From Lomentospora prolificans (lineage: Eukaryota; Ascomycota; Sordariomycetes; Microascales; Microascaceae), in the NCBI GenBank assembly GCA_029532625.1, contig JARFXM010000008.1:992001-1056000 (forward strand): 64,000 nt of DNA. Reading direction: 5' to 3'. The first letter of the stretch is position 1; each line of letters begins with the position of its first letter. This document shows, in pieces, positions 46,024-58,300 of the stretch. The notes beneath the pieces were generated by a model. The model ran no database searches. It had not been told where the DNA came from and saw only the letters and a program-made list of their open reading frames with translations. The position numbers and the translations under genes are program-made.

Positions 46024-48324
46024 ATGTCCTCGCGTCTTGCTGAAGTGGGATGGCAGCTTATGCGTATGTCTATTATTTTCTAGGGTGGTTCCATCTTAAT
46101 TTTTGTCTACTGCTAACTCCTTTTCTTTACACAGGCCGACAAGTCGATGATGATTCTGACCCCGGTGGTACGGTACAACCCCTACATCGCAATTTCCGGC
46201 TTCTTCCCCTGCGTCCGATTGATCGATATCGGAAACCATCAAACAAGAAAGATAGGATAGGAGCTGACTCTTGATCAGGCGGCGATGTTGCCCAGAGCGA
46301 GATCCCATCGTCATGGGCCATCTTCATTTCGATATGTTTGCTCATCACGGCCCTCCTGACGAGTTACCTACTCCAGCAGAAGAAGATTCAGGCGGTGCAC
46401 GAGACGGTTATTTCCATCTTCGCAGGTTCGAATAGCCCAGATGTGAGACTCTGTGGTAGATCTGAAGTGCTAACCCGGCGCAGGAATGGTCGTCGGTATC
46501 ATCCTTCTCATCACACCAGGAGACTCAATTCGAAACCTCATCAAGTTTAACTCTGGCATCTTCTTCAACCTCCTTCTACCACCGATTATCCTCTCCTCTG
46601 GCTACGAACTACACCAGGCCAACTTCTTCCGAAACATCGGAGTCATTTTGACCTTTGCCTTTGCCGGTACTTTCCTCTCGGCCATCGTCATCGGCTTTCT
46701 AATCTGGTTCTTCTCGCTCTTCCCGGGCACCATGGATTTGAGCCTCGTCGATGCTATTTCCGTCGGAGCGACGCTTTCCGCCACTGACCCCGTCACCATC
46801 CTCGCCATCTTCAACTCGTACAAGGTCGATCCTAAGCTCTACACGATCATCTTTGGCGAATCGATCTTGAACGACGCTATTGCCATTGTCATATTCGAGA
46901 CGGCGCAGCGATACAAGCACGGATCTGGTCCGGACATGGGTTTCTTGAGCTTCCTCGAGGGTTCGGGCATCTTTTTGCTCGTCTTCTTTGGTAGCTTGAT
47001 GATTGGCGTGCTTGCGGGTGTAGGCACGGCGCTATTGCTCAAGTTCACGTATATTCGGCGGTATCCCAAGATTGAAAGCTGCCTAGTTGTGTTGTTTGCG
47101 TATGCTACGTACTTTTTCTCCAACGGTGTACACATGTCAGGTGAGTCTACTAGAGAATAACTCTTATTTTGAAAATATGCCGGCTAACTACTTGCAGGCA
47201 TCGTGTCGCTACTTTTCTGTGGTATTACCATGAAGCACTACGCCTACTTCAACATGTCTCGACGCACACAACTTACAACAAAATACATTTTCCAAGTTCT
47301 CGCTCAGTTGTCGGAGAACTTTATCTTCATTTACCTCGGATTGTCGCTATTCACGGATAGCACGCTCGTTTTCCAGCCGCCGCTTATCATCGTCACAGTT
47401 CTAGCCGTCTGTGCCGCTCGATGGGTTGCTGTGTTCCCTCTTTCAAGCGCAATCAACTTTGTTATCCGCTACAGGGCACGACGGCGGGGCGGAGAGACAG
47501 CCGACGGGCTTCCTTATAGCTACCAGGCCATGCTTTTCTGGGCTGGTTTGCGAGGTGCCGTCGGCGTTGCGCTCGCGGCTCTCTTGGCGGGCGACGCAAA
47601 CTCGGCCGCTCTACGAGCTACTGTCCTGCTTGTCGTGGTGCTTACCGTGATTATCTTTGGCGGTACCACAGCGCGCATGTTAGAGATCTTGGGTATTCGT
47701 ACTGGTGTTGTAGAGGAAGCAGATAGCGACGATGAATTTGACATTGAGTCCTTTGGAGGATACAAGCCAGGTGGTTTCGGAAAACGCAACGGAAGCGTCG
47801 CGCTTGGCAACCTCGGTCACTCCCGTGACCGTGGCCGCAGCAGCCACTACGCTTCAGGACATGCCGTTTCGCCGCATGGTAGTACCGGCCCGCGGACCAA
47901 TCTGAGCAGAAAGAATTCGGCGCGCGGCGATGAGTCGGAGAGGGCAGATCTCCTGGCTGGCAGTCGGAGCCCTACTGAGTCAGATATTGGTAGCGACATT
48001 GATGTATCCGACCTGCCGCCGCCGGTAAAGCGGTCGCCCAGGCCGCGATCGAGTCCCACGGCGGCGGGCGAAGAGAGTGATAGCGCATTCCGGAGACCTT
48101 CGCCTGCCGTCGAGTCACCTGCCGGCGGCGCTAGCGCGGCGGCCAGTGCGAGAAAGGCAATCAGACAACTTCTGACAGCGGATGACCCTAGTGTCTTCTT
48201 CCGCCAGTTGGATGAGGACTACATCAAGCCGACACTACTTCTTGACGGAGCTAGCGGGCGTGGAGGTCATAGTCATGGCTCTGGCGGCAATGGCAGCGGC
48301 GGGGCGGGGCCTAGTGGATTATGA
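46024..48324 (+). CDS. nhx1: Endosomal/vacuolar Na+(K+)/H+ exchanger (NHX1/NHE family)
   Basis: Exons 46024-46063, 46135-46167, 46279-46425, 46484-47140 and 47198-48324 give 667 residues. The first exons are tiny (40 and 33 nt); the ATG at 46024 is the one that makes phases close (MSSRLAEVGWQLM). About 12 membrane helices carry the family signatures: FNLLLPPIILSSGYELHQAN, the transport-site region SVGATLSATDPVTILAIFN, GESILNDAIAIVIFE with the Asn-Asp pair, and FWAGLRGAVGVALA. A cytoplasmic tail of about 170 residues is Ser/Gly/Asp-rich. Nhx1 exchanges Na+ or K+ for H+ in late endosomes and so controls lumenal pH and trafficking. An alternative ATG at 46050 would be out of frame after splicing. 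Confidence 0.93.
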
Positions 48325-49329
48325 CAATAGTCTGGGGAAGTTGGCGAATGTTGTGTTGTCCTTCTACTATTATTTCCCACTTCGTTCTTTGTTTTTAATC
48401 CCTTTTTTTTTTTCTTGGCCTGCCGGCACCAGGTCTCTGTTGCATCCAGCATGTACGCGTAGATGGTTTTAAGAATAGCAAACGTGCATCCTTGGCTTTC
48501 AATGACGGGCCGTTTACCCTACTCGCCTGTGCCCCCGTGTCAGGCCACATTACCTGGCCCGACTCATGCACAACGCGGATATACCTGCAATACACAAGGT
48601 GTTGCCAATGGCATCCTCAGCACCAGGGTGTCCGTCCGTGCCTGTACCGGCCGGAAGCCAATCGGTGGCTTCCGGTGGATAAACAAGCGAATTAGAGCAA
48701 GTTTGGCAGCTCGAAATGTCTAGGTCGGGCGCCAATGAAAAATGGCGCAGCCGATCCGTTGCCTGCCTGCGACATCGCAGCTCGCCCGAGAGTCGACCTC
48801 CTCGATACAATCCACGGCGAATAGCCCAAATACAAGAAGAAGACGTTTTTTGAACTTAGCTATCCTCGCTATCTCCTTCAGCGGTAGTCAATTATTGAAT
48901 ATATTTCCATCGCCCACCTTCCCAGATCAGACCAAGATCCAATACTTTCCAGCATTGCACGTGACTTAGGCGTCGGCTCCTACATTTCCCGCGCCCAGTG
49001 GCGCATCGGCGGGAGCTTTGTCCAGATTAAGCACCGCTGCGGCTCTGGCTCCTTTAGGAGAAGCTGGCAAGCCAAGAACGGTGGGCGCCAGAAGGGGAAA
49101 CGGACAGCTGAAGTGCTGATCTGCACCGAGGCCAGAGTGGAGAAGAAGACATCCATATCTCCGGTTCTTTATCTTGGATGGGTTCTAGCGAAGGTTTCCA
49201 TTGTCTCTCATTAATTCCTTGGCTCTTTTCCCGTCTTTCAACCCTCTCCGGACACGACGAGCGGTTTTTTGAAAGGCACGTTCAGGCGAGAGCCCCTCGC
49301 CCGCCGAATAGCACCCAACCGCAGCGACA
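48325..49329. other. Intergenic region, exchanger / transporter
   Basis: About 1 kb comprises 3' flank and promoter. No gene was recognised. Confidence 0.55.
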
Positions 49330-50985
49330 ATGGTAATGGGCCAGGATGAAACCTCGCCCCTCCTCTCGAGCCGGCGCCGCGCTGGCCAGAACCACGGCGC
49401 GGTATCGGCACCCGACGTCCGCCCGCGGGAAGAACTAATAGTCGACGGGGTGCGCAGCACATGGTACCTTGCACTCTTATCCGTGGGTATAGGCGGGCTC
49501 CAGGTCGCCTGGTCCGTCGATATGTCGAGCGGATCGCCCTATCTCTTATCTCTGGGGATGAGCAAGGTCCTGCTGGCCTTCGTGCGGTTGGCGGGGCCCG
49601 TTATGGGCATCGTCGTGCAGCCGTACGTGGGCATGCTGAGCGACAATGCTCGCTTCTCATGGGGGAGACGGAGGCCTTTTGTGGTTGCGGGGACGATTTG
49701 GGCCATTGCATCCATCATGTTCCTTGCGTGGGTGAGGGAGATTGTGGGAGCAGTGGGTCACCGGGACCTCGTCAAGGCTGCAGCATTTGCGGCGGTTTAT
49801 TCCCTCGAGTTCGGGTTGAACACGATTGAGCCTACGTTGAGGGCGCTAATCATTGACTGCGCCCCCAACCAGCAGGAGGCTGCCAACGGAATGGCGTCGA
49901 GGAGCATCGCGCTGGGTAACATCATCGGGTTCCTCGCCGGGAGCGTAGATCTAACTGCTCACCTCCCGTGGTGGTTCGGAGACACACAATTCAAGGCGCT
50001 CTGCGCGTTTGCGAGCCTGGTGCTGGCAGGTACGATCATCGTTACGGTTTTGTGCGTTCGCGAGGTTGACCCGAATATCATCTACGCGGAGTCTTCAATG
50101 CATGGCGTCATGGGACTGCAACGATACTTTAAAGAGACCGTCGGGGCCATAGGAGGGCTCTCGAAGCAGATCCGTACGCTGTGTACGGTGCAACTATTTG
50201 CATGTTTTGCGTTTTACCCCGTACTCTTTTACGCGTCCATGTATGTTGCGGAGATCTTTGTCGAGCCGCACTTGAAGGAGAATCCGCACATGAATCCCGA
50301 GGAACTGGACCGGTTGTATGAGAAGGGAACGAGAGAAGGGACAGCGGCGTTGTCTGCGAATGCGGTGCTTATGCTTGCCACTACGGTTCTGGGTCCTTTG
50401 CTCGTGGAACCGACCTACGACTCCGAAGAGGCGCGCGACGAAGAGTCAGCTGCGGGTTCAAGATGGGGCAGGCTTTTCCGGATTCCCGGGTTCACATTGA
50501 AACGGGCCTGGATAATATCCCTGGTGCTCATGGCCGGAATACTGTGCATCGCGCCTTTCGTGGAGGCCGTCGAGCTAGCCGTAGCGCTCGTCGCGCTGCT
50601 AGGCTACACCTGGGCCATATTCGCATGGGCTCCCTTTGCCATTATCGGGGCCGATAGACGCGAGGCCGAAGCGGCGGCTCATTTCATGGCTTCCGAGCGC
50701 CCCCTGCTCTCGGGCGACGACGAGGACCGAACACCGCCGCGGGGGGCCAAGCAGGATCAGGCAGGCGCGATCCTCGGCATACACAACATGGCGATGTGCA
50801 CGGCGCAGCTTGCGTCGACAGGGGTGTCGCTGGTGGTGTTTGGGATTTGGCAGCAGCCGCGCGGGACGCCCGGGGATCAGAGTTTGGGGATTGTGCTTGG
50901 CATCTCGGGCTTGGCTGCCATTGTGTCGGTCTGGCTTGCGCGGGGAATCCGGGAGAGGCCGGAGACTGGACCGGTTGGCGTGTGA
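49330..50985 (+). CDS. Sucrose/alpha-glucoside-type transporter, GPH/MFS family
   Basis: The single exon encodes 551 residues with about 12 membrane helices. The motif FSWGRRRPFVV after helix 3 (RxGRRR type) and the start helix WYLALLSVGIGGLQVAWSVD are typical of SUT-type sucrose-proton symporters and their fungal relatives such as the S. pombe Sut1 maltose/sucrose permease. The N-terminus DETSPLLSSRR is a dileucine-type, Ser-rich cytosolic sequence, often used for vacuolar or endosomal sorting. The central loop between helices 6 and 7 is long. It probably moves disaccharides with protons. ATG 49330 is used; a second ATG is two codons downstream. Confidence 0.88.
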   Translation: MVMGQDETSPLLSSRRRAGQNHGAVSAPDVRPREELIVDGVRSTWYLALLSVGIGGLQVAWSVDMSSGSPYLLSLGMSKVLLAFVRLAGPVMGIVVQPYVGMLSDNARFSWGRRRPFVVAGTIWAIASIMFLAWVREIVGAVGHRDLVKAAAFAAVYSLEFGLNTIEPTLRALIIDCAPNQQEAANGMASRSIALGNIIGFLAGSVDLTAHLPWWFGDTQFKALCAFASLVLAGTIIVTVLCVREVDPNIIYAESSMHGVMGLQRYFKETVGAIGGLSKQIRTLCTVQLFACFAFYPVLFYASMYVAEIFVEPHLKENPHMNPEELDRLYEKGTREGTAALSANAVLMLATTVLGPLLVEPTYDSEEARDEESAAGSRWGRLFRIPGFTLKRAWIISLVLMAGILCIAPFVEAVELAVALVALLGYTWAIFAWAPFAIIGADRREAEAAAHFMASERPLLSGDDEDRTPPRGAKQDQAGAILGIHNMAMCTAQLASTGVSLVVFGIWQQPRGTPGDQSLGIVLGISGLAAIVSVWLARGIRERPETGPVGV

Positions 50986-51061
50986 AATCTATTTTGCGAT
51001 AATCTTTTTGCGTACATTTTCTGTCCTTTCCCTCTTTGGAGTACCTGCATGCACTGGAGGG

Positions 51062-51086
51062 TTTTTTTTTTTTTTTTTTTTTTTTT
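51062..51086. repeat. T25 homopolymer
   Basis: A run of about 25 T lies just downstream of the transporter gene, likely within or after its 3' UTR. Confidence 0.88.
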
Positions 51087-51590
51087 GGCTTTTAGGGTTT
51101 CTTAATGTATGGGTATTTTACATGAAGGCACGGCGGACGGTTTTGATTATGAGCGTTTGACGTTGATCTATCTATATTTATCTTGCCGCCTTTACTACTT
51201 GGAAAAGTTATGCTTGACCACGGGTTCCATACGGGCTGGCGCCAGTTGGAACAAGGAAAGAACGGCACATATAACATGAGATTTGCTTCCCGTCTTGGTC
51301 CATGAGCGTCGAAAGCAATGGGGAATGGCGAAGCCGTCACGGGCCGGGCGGTCGATCAGCAGTCGGGGCAACGAATTGTCCTGTTCCATCCAACGCCTGG
51401 ACATATTCAATTCCTCGATTCACGGTCTGCGATCCGCGCCGATCTCCCATCATCTTCCCCACACTTTATCGTCAGGATGCATCCCACTGCCGTTGCTTCA
51501 TTCCTGGTCTTTCGTCGCCTTCCTACCGCCATGGTACCCAGAGCAGCGATTCGCCCGCTTCCGAATGTCAATCCTGGCCCGTTTCGGCCT

Positions 51591-51622
51591 TTATTATTAT
51601 CATAATAATAATAATAATAATA
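51591..51622. repeat. (TTA)n/(TAA)n microsatellite forming an inverted repeat
   Basis: TTATTATTAT is followed after one base by ATAATAATAATAATAATA, so the trinucleotide repeat folds on itself as a perfect hairpin. It is non-coding. Confidence 0.8.
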
Positions 51623-52605
51623 GGTCCGCCCGAAACAGGGAACCCCCCTGGAAGGAACCTGAAAGACGAAACAGGGCGGATACCCACCGAAGCCAGCATT
51701 GGAACGAAATCGAAAAATATTTCCCCCAGTCAGCCTTGATCCTGCAAATTGCTGGGTAGAGTGGGTGTGCGGGGTGGTGACGCATATGAACAGCAATCTG
51801 GAAAGGAATCATAGGGCCACCAAAGCTGTACAGGCTAATATGGCGACTTTGGTCGTTTGTTACTGCGCACTCGGACTGCATTTCTGCATTTCATCCTACC
51901 CCAACTCATTCGCTTATTATTGTTTAGACGGACGAGCCTTTCTTTGGTTTTTTTTTTTCTCTTCTCCGCATTCCCGCTCCCCTCCAGTCTGGATTCCCCG
52001 CTCCGATTGCCACACGTGAAGAGAGAGAGCATCGAGGGACTGAAGGAGCACCATGCCATTGTGCGGAACGAGACCTCCGAATACTGGGCCAGCTTGTTAC
52101 TGGAAATTATAGGGGTAACCAACGACCTTGCGGCTGTCGTCAGCCAGGCGTGGGAAAGCGGTAGCCCTGTTGGCCGGAATGGTGGAACGTCCCGTCCGTG
52201 ATGCCACTTTATGTATATTGCTTCGTGACCGTACCTGAGCTGGAGATGCGATGAATAGCAGGGTCCCCATGGTCACTTGAGTGGTATTCTTCTAATTTAT
52301 TTCTTTTCGGACAGCGGTTCTTCCTTTTTTTTCCTCTACACTATGCTGCCGTGTTCCGGTGCTTCTTCTGCCCCCGCAATATTATGCCTGCCGCACAGGT
52401 TGCCTTTATACGCATATATAGTTCATATTGAGCCTCCGCTATGGTGTATATAGCTCGCCTATTGCCCTTTCGCCAAGATCGTTCAGAAGCTATCCCTTTT
52501 ATATCTTTCAATCCCCATCTCCCATTTCCTGGTTCTTCTCTCTTCCCTCTCACAAACACCTCCCCACATCCCGCAGACCGGTCCACGCCTCCTCCACCGC
52601 CCACC

Positions 52606-53710
<1,105 letters not shown>

Positions 53711-54639
53711 ATGACTTGCACGATACTTGTTAGATATGGACTTGTGGCGAAATCAAAAGGGGGGAATAACCGGAGACGGCGTCACGCATCATGAAGGGGG
53801 ATAGGATATACATAGCATCTTCTCACGTACATATCTTGCCAATTCAGACGTACATACTTGGAACTCGGACTTTTTTTTTTCTCTTGTCACGTCACGAGTT
53901 TATCTACCGTTACACTTCGTCTCGTTTCCCGATGTCGGTGGTCTTGTCGGAGCCCGAACTTCTGGCTCGGAGACCGTGGCGTGGCGGGGTGGGGTAGCCC
54001 GGAGGTGATCGGGAGGAGGAAGACGAGCGCCGAAGAAACGTACATTTTGATTTCTGAGAGAGGTAATATGATAATGTTACAGGGTTCAGGGTTGGGTTTA
54101 GGTAGGGTTTCGTTCGATGTCTTATCCAAGTAGATCTGGCTCCTCGGATTCAGCTGGTTGCGCGAATGGTAAGAGATTTGGGCTATATAGAACCAAGACG
54201 AAGGCGACGAGCCAGCCACGACTATCCGCCCGATATATCGCTTCTTGGTAATGCTATGCCACAGCTCTACATCATCCTTGGTCTGGCCGCTTGGCGTGTT
54301 ACGGTACGATAGGGTATCCTTCCAAAGCAAGCCTCGAAGCGCGGAATGATCATGAACTCTCTCGTATTATAAGAAATCGACCAGTATATTGGTCTCGAAT
54401 CCAGTCACTGTTGAAACAGCGATTGCGTCGCTGGGCCATCATGGACCCGCTTTCAATATATACAACCTTCAGCCAGATATTGGCCACTATCTTCTTGCAA
54501 AAATTGTCCGATTGCTTTTTTTTGCCCGTCCAGAGATTCCTTGTCCATCTAAGACCGCGAGCAGAGATTTCCTCCTTCTATACATTGCCTGACTCGTACA
54601 ATACAAGACATTCAGTCACATCACCGATCGACTTTCATC
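53711..54639. other. Convergent intergenic region, GH131 / MAPEG
   Basis: The 3' flanks of converging genes contain a plus-strand open frame (54291-54653) with no family resemblance. No gene was recognised. Confidence 0.55.
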
Positions 54640-55312
54640 TCAAGCCCCTTTAAGCCATGGCGTGGCCCGCTTTGAGGAACAGCGAGACGATGGACCAGAT
54701 GCTACCCCCCAGAACACCGTTCTCAGGGGGGAGAGAGCTCTGTTCTCCTGGAGCCAAATGTAGGTGATGATGTACAGCACCCTGCTGATCACGTAAAGCG
54801 AGCTGAGCCAATTGAGCGTGTCCTTGTCAAGCTGAGCAATGTTGCCTGCGACGACGGCGGCAGCGTAGAGGCCAAGAGTCTCAAATGCGTTGGCCGAGGC
54901 GGACTTCGCGCGGATGATGCGGAGCTTGGTCTGTCGGGGGCGTGAGTATACACAGCCAACTTGGGTCTATCCAAAGAAGAAAAAAAAAAAAGGAAAAAAA
55001 AAAGGAAAAAAGGACCTACTATCTTGTCGATAGTCGAGTCACTAGCAATGGTTGACTCGAATTGGCGGGGGTTGCCGGGGTTATACTTCTTGATTCCCGA
55101 GGAGATAGCATAGAGATGCGGAAGCATGGCGAGGAGGAAGCCAACGGGGACCTATAAAGGAGTAGGCTCTGCATTAGCTGCTGGTTGAATCGTAGAGATC
55201 GCACCGCTCCTATGCAAGGCTATTGGCCATGCCAAGGGGCCGACAGGTATAGCCCGTGGGAACCCCGTACCGTGTAGAAGGAAATATTGCTCTCAAAGTT
55301 GACAAGGGCCAT
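54640..55312 (-). CDS. MAPEG-family small membrane protein, possible frameshift near C-terminus
   Basis: Exons 55312-55271, 55151-55020 and 54930-54640 encode 154 residues as read. The product begins MALVNFESNISFYTVPVGFL; NPGNPRQFESTI and IIRAKSASANAFETLGLYAA are MAPEG-like (membrane-associated eicosanoid/glutathione metabolism proteins, four helices). After a run of six G (minus strand, near 54705), the reading frame gives an untypical tail (SSRCSSKRATPW), whereas the +1 frame gives a membrane-helix end SIWSIVSLFLKAGHAMA, stop at 54650, which fits the family far better. So either one base is missing here or the strain carries a real shift. Intron 2 has a long T-rich tract just after its GTAGGT donor. 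Confidence 0.78.
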
Positions 55313-58300
55313 GATGTCGGTATTTGGTTGAAAACGGAGCTCGATTCGACGGGTTTACGGACCAATTGATGGTGTTTGAAACGGAATCTTGGGGTTTCTC
55401 AAAAGGATTCAGCTTCTCTTTTAAATACAGGCTGGGGCTGGGTGGCGGGCTGGAAGGCCGGGCTGATCGGTCGACGTCCAATGGAGCGGAAGAATTGATA
55501 CGCCGACGATCCTCGGACACTCATTGAAATCATTCTTAGTGGTGGTAAACCCTGCTCCTCGCACGTGTCAAGCTTCATTCCAAGCCGCCACTGTTCCTGG
55601 CACGTCGGGCTTTGTCCTTGGTCCGGCTGGCGAAGCCTCGTCGACTAGTCCACGACACTGCTCATTCGGATGAACCCTCGAACACAAGAAAAGCGGATAG
55701 CCTGGCACTGCCTTGTGGCTAGCTGGTGTCTCATGCTTTATCCGTGCCCTAGCGGCGTAGTCTCTTGGTAGTCTTTCCGATGGTAGCATGATACAATAAT
55801 GCAACCTGTCCTAGAGACGCCGCCAGCAAGATCGGACCACTCTGCGCTATTACTTGGTTGGGAAGCAAGCGAAAAAAATCTTGCACACTAACATTAGAGG
55901 TGAGCCGAGGAATACAACGAAGAAGGTTATCGGCCCCTATTGCAATTTCCTTTAGTTTTCTTTTTTCTATCGCCCCGCATATGGACTCCGATGGAAAGTG
56001 ACTGGATTGGCCAGCTTACTTGCCTGACAGCGGCTTCCAGGTCACCTTGATGGCTTCTACTTCGTAGATACATCAGACAAGCATCTTGGATTATGGAGCA
56101 GCTGCGTAACCCTGGCTAGCTGTAGGTCACGTCGCATGCGAGCATGAAGCCCAGGGCTTCCGGCTACATGGCGTCAGGCACAGGCAGTCCATGGGCTGGC
56201 CAATGGCCATCGTGGCGACGGAAGACTTTGACACTCCACGCCTGAGTGACGAAGGTCTTCGCACTCGATCGGTGATCACAGTGAAATTCACTATGCTCAA
56301 GCCGTGTCAAGCCTCTGCTGCAGAGATTGGATATTCCCGACATGAGATGCAGATAAGGCGTCGAATCCTCAACAATTCCATCAGCTGAAGCGGCACCGTC
56401 AACCCCTTATTCATCTTCTCCACGATACAGCAAATCAGCATACATAAGGCCTTGGCGATAGCCAGGATACATCTCCGTGCACTGTGCGGATCGAAGAAGC
56501 GAGGGTGAGGCCACAAGCGCAATGAGAGACTGCAGGTTGCTGCAACCATCCCTCATTGTTTAGACGTGCCGAATCGATCGGGCGTAGAGTAGTGTAGCAG
56601 TATGAGGCTGGCAGTAGTATCGTCTAACAGAAGCGTCGAGTTGTCTCCCTTTTCGAGGCGGTAGTTGGCGACCCCATTTTTCCTGCACTGAATTCACCTT
56701 CGGAATGCCTTATTTTTCTCGATTAGGCGAGTTATTAAGCTAGCAAATATGCTGGCAAATATCCAGGATATAGCCCTTCTCGATATCGTATGGTTCAACC
56801 AGCCCAAGCCGTGCGGCCGGCACCCCACGGGCTTTAGATAGCGAAGATAGAGAATCAAGCTTCATCAGGAACTTTATTTAGCATTGATCCTAGTCTCCTC
56901 AAAATCTCGAGCGTCTCGTATAGGATACAAGTCAGTTACGCGACACAGGTGCTGGTTGATAGATGGAAAGGCTGCGCTATCGACTTACACGGCCTCCGGC
57001 TGTAGTCATATTCCTCTTCTTTCCCTCTCTTTATCCTCTCTCACCGATGATCACCAATATTCCCACCTCTGCGATTACTAAAGCCCTCCTCGTCAGTTCT
57101 TTGACCCCTTGAAACCTACTGATATAAGCACAGCGACGCCATCCCCTGTTTCTGTGTCGAAGGAAGAGATAGACGAGTTTCCGGGACGGGGCGAAAAACA
57201 CCACTTTGGCATCTACCCCACGAAGTCACTGCTAAGATTAAGGCCTCCTGGAGTCACAAAAATCCACTTCCTAGTTGCCAGGCCCACGGCCCCAGGGTGC
57301 CGGGGCGGTCTTTTCTAACTTCCATTCCCGTCTTTTCACGCTCTGCGTTGCTTTAAATCGCACGTCGATCAGGGCTCTTCATGCAGAACTTGTCTGCCAG
57401 CTGCATTAGGTATTTGAAGGAGTCCATCACCCTTCAGAGATGCGATACCGTCCCTTCAAGCACGATCGTGGTATCTTTCTTCTCCGGGGGGCTGTTGACC
57501 CTTAGAGCCCATTGGCACCTTCGTAAGCGGCCACTACGCAGGAATTTGAGAAGTGGAAGCATCGATGCTATCGCCTCCGGAGTTCGGCGTGCGAGTTGTG
57601 GGAGGGTTTTTTGCCAATCGCCCACACTAGTCTCGCCGCACCACTTGCGTGCAAGGAAGGATCCTACAGTATGCCTTATTTATAGCTCTTAGCAAGCCTC
57701 AGGGTTGGACAGCGTCCTCTTGGGCCAGTGCCTGGAGATCGTTTGCAAGTCTGTACTGCAGAAGGGGTCTCGAGCTCAACTATGACTGCACTCGAACCGT
57801 GGCCACCCTTGTGAATGCCCATTCTTGAGGCTGGATGACGTACCAGGACGAACTATCGGTGCCGATCATAGTCGACCCGTTAGATTCAAATGTGAAGTCG
57901 GCACAACTAACCTGCATTGGGGGTTCTTTCTCCCTCTTTCTTTCGCCCCTCCCAAATCCGTATAAATTATTTCTTGGTGGGCATCCAGAGCCGAGAGTCC
58001 TAGCCGGTCTGCCTCGATCCCATCCCGTTCCGTCCCAAAATGCACCAGACCGAAACAGACAGTGAGAGCCACCCGCGACACTCTAATTCGTAACTGCGTG
58101 AGTCTGACGCTTCGGACGGGTCGTTATGGGCTATCGGAACCATGGGCAATAGGAATGAAGGGACCAGTGGTACAGATATCCGGTTGGATGTGACTCGACC
58201 GAACCGGTATTGAAGCTTTCGAGCTCCTTTATAGGGCTCAAAGGAATACACAAACACAGGCTTAGGCAGAGTGTGGCACATGTGCAAAAGCGACACTCGT

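Larger units (their letters stand above)
50986..52605. other. Intergenic region, transporter / GH131
   Basis: About 1.6 kb contains a T25 run (51062-51086), an ATT/AAT inverted repeat near 51591-51622 and the GH131 promoter with TATATA elements near 52416 and 52447. No gene was recognised. Confidence 0.55.
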
